Positions 1 to 7,638 of a stretch of DNA of 41,876 nucleotides are shown one piece after another. The DNA comes from Planctomycetota bacterium. GTDB lineage: Bacteria; Planctomycetota; UBA1135. Every line of letters begins with the position of its first letter. Position 1 is the stretch's first letter. The DNA lies in contig JAJFFB010000067.1 of the NCBI GenBank assembly GCA_021776925.1, positions 1 through 41,876 of the forward strand, read 5' to 3'. Below the pieces are notes generated by a model. It was not told the origin of the DNA, searched no databases, and was given only the letters and a program-made list of their open reading frames with translations. A program made the translations under genes and the position numbers.

Positions 1-867
1 CCACGAGGAATAGGTCGGGATGAAATGCAGCGTGACCTTTGGGTTGTTGTCGAGGAATTCGCGGACATGTGGCGTCTTGTGGGCGGACAAGTTGTCCAAG
101 ATGACATGGATCTCACGCTTGCGCTTGTTGGTCGCGACGAGCGTCTTGAGAAAAGCCACGAACTCTTGGCTCGTATGACGACGGGCCGTTTTCCCGAGGA
201 CTTCTCCGGTTCTGGTGTTGAATGCTGCGTAGAGTGACAGGGTTCCGTTGCGCACGTATTCGAATCCGTGGCGTTCTGCACGTCCGGGGGAGAGCGGCAG
301 AATCGGGTCCCGTCTGTCCAACGCCTGAATCGCGGTCTTCTCGTCGATGCAGAACACCGCAGCTCGTTGAGGCGGATTCATGTAAAGGCCGATGACATCG
401 GCGGCTTTGGTCTCGAAGTCCGGATCGTTCGACAGCTTATAGCGCTCGATGCGATGGGGTTGAAGCCCGTACTTCCTCCACGTTCGCGCCACCATCATGT
501 GATCGACACCAAGTTTCTTGGCAAGGCGCCGCGTGCTCCAATGAGTCGATCCATCCGTGGGCGGCTTCTGCGTCCAGGTCAGAATCCGCGCCTCCATACG
601 AGGCGTGAGTACCCGAACTGGTCGGCCCTCATGCCGCGAGTAAAGGCCGGCCAGGCGCTGGTCCAGAAAACGTTTCTTCCACTTGCTGATGAACGGCGCG
701 GAACAGCCCACCTCTCTCTGGACATCGAGGTAGCTGGAGCCGTCATTCAGCATCAACAGAACGCGCGCAATACGAGCTTCGTCGGCACGACCGCTGCGGC
801 TGCGGACTCGCCGACGCAACTCAGAACGTTCGGGTCGGGTCAGAACAAGGCTTGTGGTCTCACGCAT
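1..867 (-). CDS. IS630-family transposase, C-terminus cut by window edge
   Basis: The minus-strand frame starts at an ATG at 867 and stays open for 289 codons to the window edge. The N-terminal ~130 residues form the helix-turn-helix part (residues around 45-70 read as a winged-helix recognition unit, then a KKLGVDHMMVARTWRKYG segment). The catalytic RNase H-like domain follows: the first Asp is D175 in CIDEKTAIQALDR, the second is D258 in VILDNLSAHK. The third acidic residue, a Glu that normally lies about 35 residues after the second Asp, falls beyond the edge, as do an expected 50-70 residues. The enzyme cuts and joins DNA at TA sites. No frame break is visible in the part present, so this copy may be active. 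It is oriented away from the gene it interrupts. Confidence 0.93.
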   Translation of the reverse strand, partial: MRETTSLVLTRPERSELRRRVRSRSGRADEARIARVLLMLNDGSSYLDVQREVGCSAPFISKWKKRFLDQRLAGLYSRHEGRPVRVLTPRMEARILTWTQKPPTDGSTHWSTRRLAKKLGVDHMMVARTWRKYGLQPHRIERYKLSNDPDFETKAADVIGLYMNPPQRAAVFCIDEKTAIQALDRRDPILPLSPGRAERHGFEYVRNGTLSLYAAFNTRTGEVLGKTARRHTSQEFVAFLKTLVATNKRKREIHVILDNLSAHKTPHVREFLDNNPKVTLHFIPTYSSW

Positions 868-909
868 GCATGAGAGTCTACCACTAACCGTTTAATTGTT
901 ACAGTCCAC
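1..909 (-). mobile_element. IS630-family insertion sequence, partial (runs off the left edge)
   Basis: The transposase reading frame on the minus strand occupies almost all of this stretch, and about 40 bases of AT-rich non-coding DNA separate its start codon from the presumed element end. I place the end near 909 because the dinucleotide TA at 910-911 fits the TA target preference known for IS630/Tc1 elements, and because conserved coding sequence of the disrupted neighbour resumes directly after it. The other end, with its inverted repeat and the second TA, lies outside the window, so the exact boundary is inferred. Confidence 0.7.
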
Positions 910-1201
910 TAGTAGGACGTTCTATTTCAATGGCAAAGCTCTGAAGCGCAGCATCGGCATCTCAGGCAATTTCTGCTGCCTGGAAACTGGTGCAGAGTAT
1001 TGGGCTTCTGGGGTGAAAAGGAATGGCCAAGATCGCCATTGGGCCGGCGGTGGAATCGTGATGGTCGATAGCCGTGTTTTGAAGGACTATCTTGAATATC
1101 GAGGGATCAGTGAACTTAATTTGTCCTTCCACGCCGAGGTCTCGGATATCAAGGACACAGACACTTCCAAATTCAGTCAGATTGAGAACGAAGCGAAGTA
1201 A
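896..1201 (+). CDS. Conserved hypothetical protein, 5'-truncated by the IS630 insertion
   Basis: The open frame begins with a TTG (896) that lies inside the end of the IS element; residues from about 6 onward (RTFYFNGKALKRS) read as genuine protein. The body contains a conserved-looking GVKRNGQDRHWAGGG segment followed by a hydrophobic VMVDSRVL strand and an acidic C-terminus. I do not recognise a named family and assign no function. The most likely history is that the original gene began further upstream and lost its start to the IS630 insertion at the TA at 910-911. Whether anything is still made from the TTG is unknown; no clear ribosome-binding site is seen. Its stop codon TAA at 1199-1201 overlaps the attC-like palindrome that follows. 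Confidence 0.6.
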   Translation: MLQSTSRTFYFNGKALKRSIGISGNFCCLETGAEYWASGVKRNGQDRHWAGGGIVMVDSRVLKDYLEYRGISELNLSFHAEVSDIKDTDTSKFSQIENEAK

Positions 1202-1259
1202 CCAGCTGTTGCACTAGAACGCGGATCCGCCGCGCCAGGCGATGTGCGTCGCGGTTAGG
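1199..1259 (+). repeat. attC-like imperfect palindrome (possible integron cassette site)
   Basis: The site opens with TAACC, overlapping the stop codon of the preceding gene, and closes with GGTTA at 1253-1257. Between them the arms pair as TAACC-(A)-GC against GC-GGTTA, then an unequal unpaired spacer (TGTT versus GTC), then GCAC against GTGC, and the middle holds the perfect palindrome GCGGATCCGC. Conserved AAC (1200-1202) and GTT (1254-1256) triplets lie 55 bases apart overall. This is the plan of integron attC sites: R arms, unpaired spacer, L arms, extrahelical base, variable centre. The last R' base does not match the GTTRRRY consensus. No integrase is present in the window. Confidence 0.5.
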
Positions 1260-1297
1260 AATTGGACCCGCTGGTCGAACATTTTGAGGGAGGATCC

Positions 1298-1303
1298 TAT
1301 AAT
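1298..1303 (+). promoter_or_regulatory. Possible -10 box for the small membrane protein gene
   Basis: A perfect TATAAT lies 49 bases upstream of the ATG at 1352. At the right spacing upstream there is only a poor -35 match (TCGAAC with 17 bases between). It would drive the small membrane protein and perhaps the methyltransferase behind it. The call is by pattern only. Confidence 0.3.
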
Positions 1304-1351
1304 CCGGGCCGAAACAAACCTCATCATTTGAGATTGGAGAAGCAAGAGACC

Positions 1352-1531
1352 ATGGGAATGCAATTCGAAGGGTACGGGCTAGGAGCGGTTTTCTTTCCTG
1401 CAGTTGCCGTAATCGTCGGGGTATTGGTGGCCCTGTTCTGGATGGTCGTTGCCTGGCGAGCAATGAGAGCCCACGAAAGACTGGCCGATGCCACGGAGGA
1501 ACTTGCGAACCAAGGTGATTCCTCGCGTTGA
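1352..1531 (+). CDS. Small single-pass membrane protein
   Basis: This frame encodes 59 residues. The ATG at 1352 is preferred over an upstream GTG/ATG-like start near 1262 because it is preceded by a purine-rich GGAGAAGCAAGAG stretch and because the protein then begins right before its hydrophobic segment. Residues ~11-33 (GAVFFPAVAVIVGVLVALFW) form one membrane helix. A positively charged, helical tail (AWRAMRAHERLADATEELA) follows and probably lies in the cytoplasm. No named family is recognised. It ends 21 bases before the methyltransferase start and the two may be co-transcribed. Confidence 0.6.
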   Translation: MGMQFEGYGLGAVFFPAVAVIVGVLVALFWMVVAWRAMRAHERLADATEELANQGDSSR

Positions 1532-1552
1532 CCTTCCTCATCCGTCAACGTA

Positions 1553-2188
1553 ATGGACACTTCACCTGCATCGGTTGTTCGTGAGCTTTACCAGAGCTCA
1601 GTTGAGAGTTATGCCCAGATGATGGATTCGGAGATTGAGCTTCCTGTGTATGGAGAAATCCTGTCCAGGCTCAATGCGCGGATTTCCGTCATCGACGGCG
1701 GTTTACTTGATTCCTCCTGCGGAACAGGACATCTGCTGGAGCTATTCCACAAGCAATGCGCCCCGAGTCGTGAGTTAGCGGGCATCGATCTCTCTCCCGC
1801 CATGGTTGAAAATGCCAGAGCTCGCCTTGGACAAAAGGCAAGTGTTCAGGCAGGAGATATGCGAAACCTGAGCGGTTTTGCTCCGACGTCCTTATCCGCG
1901 GTCCTTAGCTTTTTTGCGATTCACCATCTGGGCCCCGGTGAAATGCTACCTACCTTTGAGGAATGGTCTCGAGTACTGAAGGTTGGAGGACAGATCGTAA
2001 TTGGCGCTTGGGAGGGTTCCGGGCAAATCGATTATGGTGAATCGTCTGATGTCATCGCCCTTCGATACAAAACAAAAGAGCTCTCGAATTGGCTTGAAGT
2101 CGCCGGATTCAAGGTTGACCGTTGCTGGGTGGAAGACGTGGATGGGTTCTCAATGGACGCCGTTTACCTTGAAGGATCAAAATTATAG
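1553..2188 (+). CDS. Class I SAM-dependent methyltransferase
   Basis: This 211-residue protein has the Rossmann-like methyltransferase plan. SAM-binding motif I is DSSCGTGHL (residues ~54-62); the acidic end of strand 2 is ELAGIDLS (~74-81); a DMR acidic turn (~102) and a post-motif III IHHLGPGE segment (~122-129) follow; then come a WSRVLKVGGQIVIGAW strand-turn and a C-terminal AGFKV motif typical of small-molecule methyltransferases. It would transfer a methyl group from S-adenosylmethionine to an unknown small substrate. The substrate cannot be read from sequence. Size is normal for a methyltransferase domain without an extra substrate domain. The gene is lower in GC at third positions than the sulfatase-protease genes further on. 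The ATG follows the previous gene closely. Confidence 0.88.
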   Translation: MDTSPASVVRELYQSSVESYAQMMDSEIELPVYGEILSRLNARISVIDGGLLDSSCGTGHLLELFHKQCAPSRELAGIDLSPAMVENARARLGQKASVQAGDMRNLSGFAPTSLSAVLSFFAIHHLGPGEMLPTFEEWSRVLKVGGQIVIGAWEGSGQIDYGESSDVIALRYKTKELSNWLEVAGFKVDRCWVEDVDGFSMDAVYLEGSKL

Positions 2189-2229
2189 AGGTCCAGCCAG
2201 CGGTTGCAGCGGACAAGCGGCTGGACGTC
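2188..2229 (+). terminator. Hairpin after the methyltransferase gene
   Basis: GTCCAGCC (2191-2198) pairs perfectly with GGCTGGAC (2219-2226), with two more pairs beyond one mismatch; the loop is 20 bases. No T-run follows, so simple intrinsic termination is doubtful. The loop sequence GGTTGCAGCGGAC resembles the inner part of some attC sites, and a GTTGGAC box (2236-2242) fits GTTRRRY, but the matching AAC triplet on the left reads AGC, so a working attC is unlikely. Confidence 0.4.
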
Positions 2230-2285
2230 AATCTCGTTGGACTTTCCCAGACCTGTCCCTCGTATCCAAACCACGGATAATTGGG

Positions 2286-2669
2286 TTAAGAGTGGCCCCC
2301 CCGTCCCCACCAAGCCGTCCTGGTAAGAACCCATTTACCATCCTGACGGGTGAAGCCAAGACGTTTTCCACTGGAACTTCTTTGCCGTCTAGAGTGGATG
2401 CTCTCAAGCCAGATCATTCCATCTTCACGCAACTCTATGCTCAGGATCTTTTCAAGGCCAAGAATGTCATGGAGGCCAAGCACTTGATTGACTACGGCCT
2501 CAATGTCACTTGAGGGTATTTCACGGTCCAGGTGAATATCGCTATTCAGGATGTCCTGAAACGAGGCCCAGCCCACTGGCCTATCAACTTCTATTGCCTT
2601 GGGTGAAGAACACCCGATTCCTACGGTCATGGCCAGGCTGAGGAGGAAAAATGAGTTGCGCATGGTCAT
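2286..2669 (-). CDS. Putative lipoprotein of unknown function
   Basis: This 127-residue protein starts MTMRNSFFLLSLAMTVGIG and has a lipobox-like IGC at residues 18-20, so it is probably exported, acylated on that Cys and anchored to a membrane. ATGs at 2669 and 2663 are equally plausible starts. The mature part is acidic to neutral, with a predicted helical middle (DIEAVVNQVLGLHDILGLEK) and a basic, tryptophan-containing end (TRTAWWGRGGHS). No catalytic motif or known family is recognised. It is the only minus-strand gene in the first 8 kb and is convergent with the methyltransferase. The + strand frame overlapping it lacks a signal peptide and looks like a shadow. Confidence 0.65.
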   Translation of the reverse strand: MTMRNSFFLLSLAMTVGIGCSSPKAIEVDRPVGWASFQDILNSDIHLDREIPSSDIEAVVNQVLGLHDILGLEKILSIELREDGMIWLESIHSRRQRSSSGKRLGFTRQDGKWVLTRTAWWGRGGHS

Positions 2670-2813
2670 TCATCAAGGTCCGCCCTCCACTTTATCGGGG
2701 ATGGTTGTTCCAAGATAGCTGATTAAACAACGCCACTCCTCGAGGTTTTCATTGGAGAAGGACATGGCTTGGAAGATAATCAGCCACAGGGAAAGCCCGC
2801 AGAGAATCGCAAA

Positions 2814-4340
2814 ATGACAACCGCACTTTCAACCATCGGCAGCAGCATCTTGCTGAGCCTGGCTCTGTCATGTGCTTCCTCCTCGATTCCGGATGCGGTC
2901 CAGAAGCCGAACATCCTCTGGATCTACTTGGAGGATACGGCTCCTTTGATGGGCGCCTATGGAACGATGGCGATTGCAACGCCTCACATCGACCAATTGG
3001 CGGAGGTCGGAGTGCTCTACACCAACGCCTTCATGACGGCGCCCGTTTGTTCGGCAAGTCGATCCAGCATTATCACGGGTTCAATGTCAACCACCCTTGG
3101 GCTGCACAATCACCACAGTTCCCGCACTGACGAGTCGGCCATTTTTCTTCCGGTTGGCTACCAGACCATTCCGGAACTCTTCAAAAAAGCTGGGTACTTC
3201 TCGTTCAACCACGGCAAGGACGACTACAACTTCAAATACGAACGTCGGGATCTTTACCGCCAGGACTATCAACAACACCCCCTCTACGGAAAGCGGGGGA
3301 ATCGCGTCGATCTCGCCGATCTGAAGGACCAGCAGCCCTTCTTCGGACAGATTCAACTGCGGGGTGGCAAGGAGATCTTCTCGCCTGACTTCAAGCAGTC
3401 GGTCATTACGCCCGTGGACAGGAGCGAGATCGAGCTGCCGCCCTACCTGCCGGAACATCCTGCCATCATCGAGGAGTACGCCAATCATCTGGATGCGATC
3501 CAGATCACCGACCATCGGGTAGGCCAGATCATGGACGAATTGCGCGAGAATGGTCTGCTCGAGAGGACGGTCGTTTTCTTTTTCTCGGATCACGGGATGA
3601 GAATGACGCGGCACAAGCAGTTCCTTTACGACGGAGGTCTCCACGTGCCGCTCATCATTGCCGATTTCAGGAAACAGGGCATTGGACGGCGTGGAGAGAC
3701 GGACCAGAAGCTCATCAGTGGACTTGACCTGGGCACCAGCTCCCTCGCGCTCGCGGGCATATCCATTCCCGAGTCCATGGAGGGCATCAACCTCTTTGCG
3801 GAGAACTTCCATGGCCGCACGTATGTTATTTCAACGCGTGATCGCTGCGACTTCACGATCGATCGAATTCGCTCTGTGCGATCGAAGGACTACAAGTACA
3901 TCCGGAATTTCCTCACCGACAGGCCCTATGCGCAGCCGACCTACATGGACGTCGATGGCGTTGAATTCGTCCGGGTGATGAGGCAGTTGCACGCCGAGGG
4001 CAAGCTGAATTCTGATCAAGAGCGATTCTTCCTGGAGGATAGACCGTCCGAGGAACTGTTCGACCTCGCAGAGGACCCGTATGAACTGAATAACCTGGCG
4101 TACTCCGCAGACGACCAAGGTGTCCGAGAGCAGTACGCGCAGGTTTTGGATGACTGGATCGAAAGAACCAATGACCAGGGGCAGTACCCGGAGGACGTCG
4201 AGGGGTTGAAATTTATGCTCGGAATCTGGGGGGATTACGCCACGAATCCAGAGTACGAAGCACTCAGGCGGGATTTCCAAGGACTCTCTGGGTCGCTGTT
4301 TGGCTTAAAAAGCCAAGGCTGGAAACCCGTCAAACGATGA
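2814..4340 (+). CDS. Sulfatase (arylsulfatase/N-sulfoglucosamine sulfohydrolase type), lipoprotein
   Basis: This enzyme of 508 residues belongs to the type I, formylglycine-dependent sulfatases that hydrolyse sulfate esters or sulfamates. The modification signature is CSASRSSIITG, with the Cys at residue 79 that a formylglycine-generating enzyme would oxidise. Near the N-terminus LEDTAPLMGAYG supplies a metal-binding acidic pair; FFSDHGMRMTRHKQFLYDGG (~residues 258-277) supplies the second metal Asp-His and a catalytic Lys/His. A C-terminal subdomain ends with the usual ELFDLAEDPYELNNLA segment. The start at 2814 is chosen because it puts a signal peptide with a lipobox (LALSC, Cys 20) at the front; an in-frame TTG at 2769 would add 15 residues before it. 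Its closest named relatives by pattern are heparan N-sulfatases. The likely site of action is the periplasm or cell surface. The substrate is unknown. Confidence 0.92.
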   Translation: MTTALSTIGSSILLSLALSCASSSIPDAVQKPNILWIYLEDTAPLMGAYGTMAIATPHIDQLAEVGVLYTNAFMTAPVCSASRSSIITGSMSTTLGLHNHHSSRTDESAIFLPVGYQTIPELFKKAGYFSFNHGKDDYNFKYERRDLYRQDYQQHPLYGKRGNRVDLADLKDQQPFFGQIQLRGGKEIFSPDFKQSVITPVDRSEIELPPYLPEHPAIIEEYANHLDAIQITDHRVGQIMDELRENGLLERTVVFFFSDHGMRMTRHKQFLYDGGLHVPLIIADFRKQGIGRRGETDQKLISGLDLGTSSLALAGISIPESMEGINLFAENFHGRTYVISTRDRCDFTIDRIRSVRSKDYKYIRNFLTDRPYAQPTYMDVDGVEFVRVMRQLHAEGKLNSDQERFFLEDRPSEELFDLAEDPYELNNLAYSADDQGVREQYAQVLDDWIERTNDQGQYPEDVEGLKFMLGIWGDYATNPEYEALRRDFQGLSGSLFGLKSQGWKPVKR

Positions 4341-4461
4341 AGCCAACACGTCTCTCGTCTGGCGAAGAACCCCACAGGACCATAATCTGCCGAAAAGCGC
4401 CCGATGTCTGGGCGGTCTGCAATAATCTGGCTGGCGTTTCTGTCAGGGAGACGAAACAAAA

Positions 4462-4809
4462 GTGAAAGAAAAGGACTATTGGGTTGCCCTCGAGTTCCGC
4501 GTTTGCGCGGAGATGGATGGGATCGAGGAGTGCCAGGAGAAAGGGCTTTGGTGCGACGGCTTCCTACCCTGCGATTACCAACTTGATTCCTTGGAACCCT
4601 CCGTTCGCGGTCGGGCATGGATTTGCCTTGGGGAACAACAGCAGTCCTGGGAGTTCAAGCTGGAGTTGCCACCTGGAACACGAGATCAGAATTCAATTGA
4701 CTGGGAATATTTGATCCCTCCGCCAAGCGTCACCCAATGGATGTCGCTCGATTTCGAGGCGCGCAGGATTGACCTTAACCCGATGGCAGCGGTTCCAAAT
4801 GCTACTTAA
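4462..4809 (+). CDS. Conserved hypothetical protein
   Basis: This 115-residue soluble protein uses a GTG start at 4462, preceded by GGGAG at a workable distance. It is acidic and rich in Trp, Cys and Glu, with recognisable stretches WVALEFRVCAEMDG near the start, WCDGFLP and GRAWICLG in the middle, and a conserved-looking C-terminus (LDFEARRIDLNP). There is no signal peptide, membrane segment or catalytic signature, and no named family is recognised. The pattern suggests a small beta-rich domain. The stop codon TAA begins the next attC-like element, and the following gene starts 45 bases later, as expected of adjoining single-gene cassettes. The 121 bases upstream (4341-4461) show no other gene. 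Confidence 0.6.
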   Translation: MKEKDYWVALEFRVCAEMDGIEECQEKGLWCDGFLPCDYQLDSLEPSVRGRAWICLGEQQQSWEFKLELPPGTRDQNSIDWEYLIPPPSVTQWMSLDFEARRIDLNPMAAVPNAT

Positions 4810-4853
4810 CCTACTGCACCGCTTACGAGCCGCTGAACATAGGATTGGTTAGC
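4807..4853 (+). repeat. Weak attC-like element between two small genes
   Basis: TAACC (4807-4811) begins in the stop codon of the preceding gene and GGTTA (4847-4851) lies just before the start of the next (4855). The two pentamers are perfect inverted repeats about 45 bases apart. The inner arms do not pair convincingly, and GTTAGCT breaks the GTTRRRY consensus. The position is exactly where an attC would be, but the structure alone would not convince. Confidence 0.25.
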
Positions 4854-4854
4854 T

Positions 4855-5585
4855 GTGTCGATCCCAATAATGGACGAGCAAGAGAGTGGCCAATCCCCTG
4901 AAATCTGGACGGGGCAGGTCTTTCATTTTTCCTGCCTTGGAGTTCTTTTGGCGCTCGCCTTTTTTGCTTGGACCTTGGTTGGGAAACCGAGTCCCTGGCT
5001 CTTTTGGATTTCGGTTTCGATTCCAGTCATCCATCAAGTCTTTGTCTGGTTGTGTTGGCGGTTGGAGTTGCGGTCCTCCATCGTCAGTCGGTCAATTGGT
5101 TTCCAGGCCTATCTTGTAGTCTTCTTCGCGTTGCTGAGCGGGAGGATACCGACGATTCTTTTTTGGGCTGGTTCGACTCAGGGAGTCTTCATTTTCCTCC
5201 AGCCTTCCGGATTATTGGAGTTCTTGTATTGGTTCCAGCCTGGGTCTACACGGCCATTTCAGTGAACAAGTATTTTGGATTCAAGGGAGCCGCCGGGTGC
5301 GATCACTTCCAGCTTCAATTCCGCGAGATGCCTCTTGTCAAGAGGGGTATCTTCCGATTCAGTTCCAATGCCATGTATGCCTTTGGATTCCTCCTCTTCT
5401 GGACCATTGCCATCTGCTTTGATTCTGCGGGGGCGCTCATCGTCGCGGCTTTCAGCCACATCTATTTCTGGGTGAACTACCATGCAACAGAAAAGCCGGA
5501 TATGCGAGTTCTCTATCCAGGGGCTGCTAGCCCAACCTATTCATGTGCCGTCCATCTTGGAGCCCAGGCTAGAATCGTGGCATGA
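4855..5585 (+). pseudogene. Isoprenylcysteine/phospholipid methyltransferase-like membrane protein, frameshifted
   Basis: Two overlapping frames together spell one membrane protein. The first (from GTG 4855) gives hydrophobic helices such as HFSCLGVLLALAFFAWTLVG up to about 5160; the second gives FLGWFDSGSLHFPPAFRII onward, with IIGVLVLVPAWVYTAISV, the conserved YFGFKGAAGCDHF region and a C-terminal FLLFWTIAICFDSAG...YHATEKPDMR segment that recalls the C-terminal SAM-binding part of isoprenylcysteine carboxyl methyltransferase/PEMT proteins. Adding one T to the six-T run at 5159-5164 fuses them into a single 243-residue protein and makes the total length divisible by three. So either the gene is broken here or one T was lost in sequencing. 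The stop (5583-5585) overlaps the ATG of the next gene. Confidence 0.7.
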
Positions 5586-6247
5586 CTGCGAAATCTGTCC
5601 TGGCGCGGCTTGAATCCTTGGGCGATGAGAGGATGCGGGCGCAGAACACCCGCCAAGGTGCCGGTGAGAACCAATACGGTGTCCGGCTTGGGGACATTCG
5701 CAAGGTGGCGAAGGAGATCAAGGCCGACCATGACCTGGCCATGGCGCTGTGGGGTTCCGGGGTCCTCGAAGGGCAGTTCATGACCACCCTGCTGGTCAAG
5801 CCCAAGGCCCTGTCGATAGAGGAGATGGACCAGATGGTCCGCGCCATCGATTTCGTTCGGGTGGCCGATTGGTTCGTGGCCTATGTCGCCAAGAAGCATC
5901 CTGAAAAGGAACGCCTCTGCGCGATGTGGATGGAGAGTGAAGACATCTGGGCCGCCCGCGCCGGATGGGCGCTGACCGCAGAGCGGGTTGCCAAGGGGAT
6001 GCCGGGCATGGATCCAGGTGCACTCCTGGACCGCCTCCAATCCGAGATGGGTCAGGCCGCCCCCGAGGTCCAATGGACGATGAACTTCACCTTGGTTGAG
6101 ATCGGAATCCAGTTCCAGGATCACCGCAAGCGTGCCATCGCCCTCGGCGAATCCCTTGGGATCTATCGCGACTATCCTGCTTCCAAGGGTTGCACTTCGC
6201 CTTTCGCTCCGATCTGGATCGAGGCGATGGTCAGTCGCCAGGCCTGA
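5582..6247 (+). CDS. AlkD-like DNA alkylation repair (HEAT-repeat) protein
   Basis: This 221-residue, all-helical soluble protein matches the AlkD family, which uses a superhelix of HEAT-like repeats to excise N3/N7-alkylated bases. Characteristic parts are the N-terminal YGVRLGDIRKVAKEIKADHD (the loop that in AlkD proteins follows the first helices), LAMALWGSGVLEGQFM, IDFVRVADWFVAYVAKKHP, the WAARAGWALTAERV helix and the VQWTMNFTLVEIGIQ helix. The C-terminus has the YPASKGCTSPFAPIWI segment also seen in the second homologue at 36204-36893. Several homologues of this sub-branch lack proven glycosylase activity, so repair is an inference from the family. The ATG overlaps the stop of the upstream frame (ATGA), suggesting translational coupling. 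Confidence 0.85.
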   Translation: MTAKSVLARLESLGDERMRAQNTRQGAGENQYGVRLGDIRKVAKEIKADHDLAMALWGSGVLEGQFMTTLLVKPKALSIEEMDQMVRAIDFVRVADWFVAYVAKKHPEKERLCAMWMESEDIWAARAGWALTAERVAKGMPGMDPGALLDRLQSEMGQAAPEVQWTMNFTLVEIGIQFQDHRKRAIALGESLGIYRDYPASKGCTSPFAPIWIEAMVSRQA

Positions 6248-6296
6248 ACGGCCTGCTCGGACCCGCCCCATTCACCGCACCCCAATCCACCACCCT

Positions 6297-7610
6297 GTGC
6301 TCGCAACCACCCTTCTGGCGTTCGCACTGTCGACGCCCGTGGCCCTGGCCCAGTCGGAAGCCGAGGCCGGCGAGCTCTTCGCCGAAACCTTCGACGCGCA
6401 CTGGCAACGGCTGAACGAGGAGTACCCCTACTTCGATCTGTACGACGTGGATTGGGAGGCCGAACGGGCCGAGCACCGGCCCCGGGCGATCGCCGCCACC
6501 GATCCCACCGAATTCGCCTGGGAGCTTGCACGGCTGATCTCTTCGCTGCCCGATCCCCACGTGTCCTTCCTCCCGGCGATCACCACGATGAAGGGGCTCT
6601 GGTCGCTTCCGGATGTCGATGCCCACCTGATCGAACGTCGGATTTTCGTCGTGGGCTGGCCTGAGGGCGAGGCACCTCAAGTGCCGACGGCCTTCGCCGA
6701 CGACGCCTTCGCCTACCCCGAGGTGATGGCCATCAACGGCGAGCCCATCCTGGGTACCGCCGAAATCCTGGTCGCTGGACCTCTCGGTACGACGCTGGAA
6801 GTGCGGCTGCGCTGGCCCGACGGCAGCGCGTCGGATCACTCCCTGCGGCGGCCGGACGAAGCCAATCTTCCGCCCCCCCCCAAGCACTTCGGCAAGGACT
6901 GGCTGGTGACGGGTCGGGTCGGTTCCATCGGCTACCTGGCGGTGAAGACCTTCGATCCCGACAAGGCGACCCTGGGGCCTGATGGAAAGATGACGACGAT
7001 GCTGCGCGCGGCTCTGGCGGAACTGAAGGACACCGACGGCCTCATCCTTGATTTCCAGGGCAACGGCGGTGGCCAGGTGGCGGCGTCCGATCCCTTTCTG
7101 GGGAATTTTCTGCGCAAGAGGCTCAGCTACCGCTGGGGAAACTCAGGAGGGAAGCGACGGGTGATCCGTCCGCGAAGTCCTCGCTATCGAGGTCAGGTCG
7201 TGGCCATCGTCGATGAGCGCAGCGCCAGTGGAGGGGAGTGGGCCCCGCGCATCTTGCGCGACGCCGGGCGAGCCACGGTCGTGGGTGGCCGCACCGCCGG
7301 TGCCGAGGCCGCGGTGCACACTTCGACCGGGCCCGACGGTTCGGTGGTCCGTTTCAGCGCCTGGCCCATGGAAGAGCCCGGCCGCACGCCCTTTCAGGAA
7401 ACGGGCATCGAAGTCGACCACGCCCTTCCCCTGACGATCCAGGACGTTTACAGATTCGGCTACGATGAGGCGACCGAGCGAGTGCGGCGGGCGAGATTCG
7501 CCAAGGCTCTTGAATTGCTCGGCGCGCCTGAAACCGATCTCGATGCCGTCATGGCGCTGGCCGATACCGCAGACCCCATCGCCGGCAAGTCGGCGGACGA
7601 GAATCCCTGA
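6297..7610 (+). CDS. Exported S41-family peptidase (tricorn/IRBP-like branch)
   Basis: With the GTG at 6297 the protein is 437 residues and opens with the signal-peptide-like LATTLLAFALSTPVALAQ. The frame is open much further upstream, over the alkD-like gene, but there are no good starts there; an ATT at 6270 would give a more basic n-region. A helical N-terminal domain (~25-110) is followed by a PDZ-like stretch with the carboxylate-binding-loop-like YPEVMAINGEPI and the protease core: GLILDFQGNGGG, VVAIVDERSASGGEWAPRIL with the likely nucleophile near Ser 311, and the following GRATVVGGRTAGAEA. The Lys used by CtpA-type enzymes (in GKG) is absent, as in tricorn-type members. Acts in the periplasm; the substrate is unknown. 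Confidence 0.82.
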   Translation: MLATTLLAFALSTPVALAQSEAEAGELFAETFDAHWQRLNEEYPYFDLYDVDWEAERAEHRPRAIAATDPTEFAWELARLISSLPDPHVSFLPAITTMKGLWSLPDVDAHLIERRIFVVGWPEGEAPQVPTAFADDAFAYPEVMAINGEPILGTAEILVAGPLGTTLEVRLRWPDGSASDHSLRRPDEANLPPPPKHFGKDWLVTGRVGSIGYLAVKTFDPDKATLGPDGKMTTMLRAALAELKDTDGLILDFQGNGGGQVAASDPFLGNFLRKRLSYRWGNSGGKRRVIRPRSPRYRGQVVAIVDERSASGGEWAPRILRDAGRATVVGGRTAGAEAAVHTSTGPDGSVVRFSAWPMEEPGRTPFQETGIEVDHALPLTIQDVYRFGYDEATERVRRARFAKALELLGAPETDLDAVMALADTADPIAGKSADENP

Positions 7611-7638
7611 TCCCCCATTCGTCCCGTAGGAGAACACC

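Noticed and set aside
5159..5164. Programmed ribosomal frameshift at the T run
   Set aside because: The zero-frame codons CTT TTT TGG do not fit an X XXY YYZ slippery site, and no stimulatory structure was seen.
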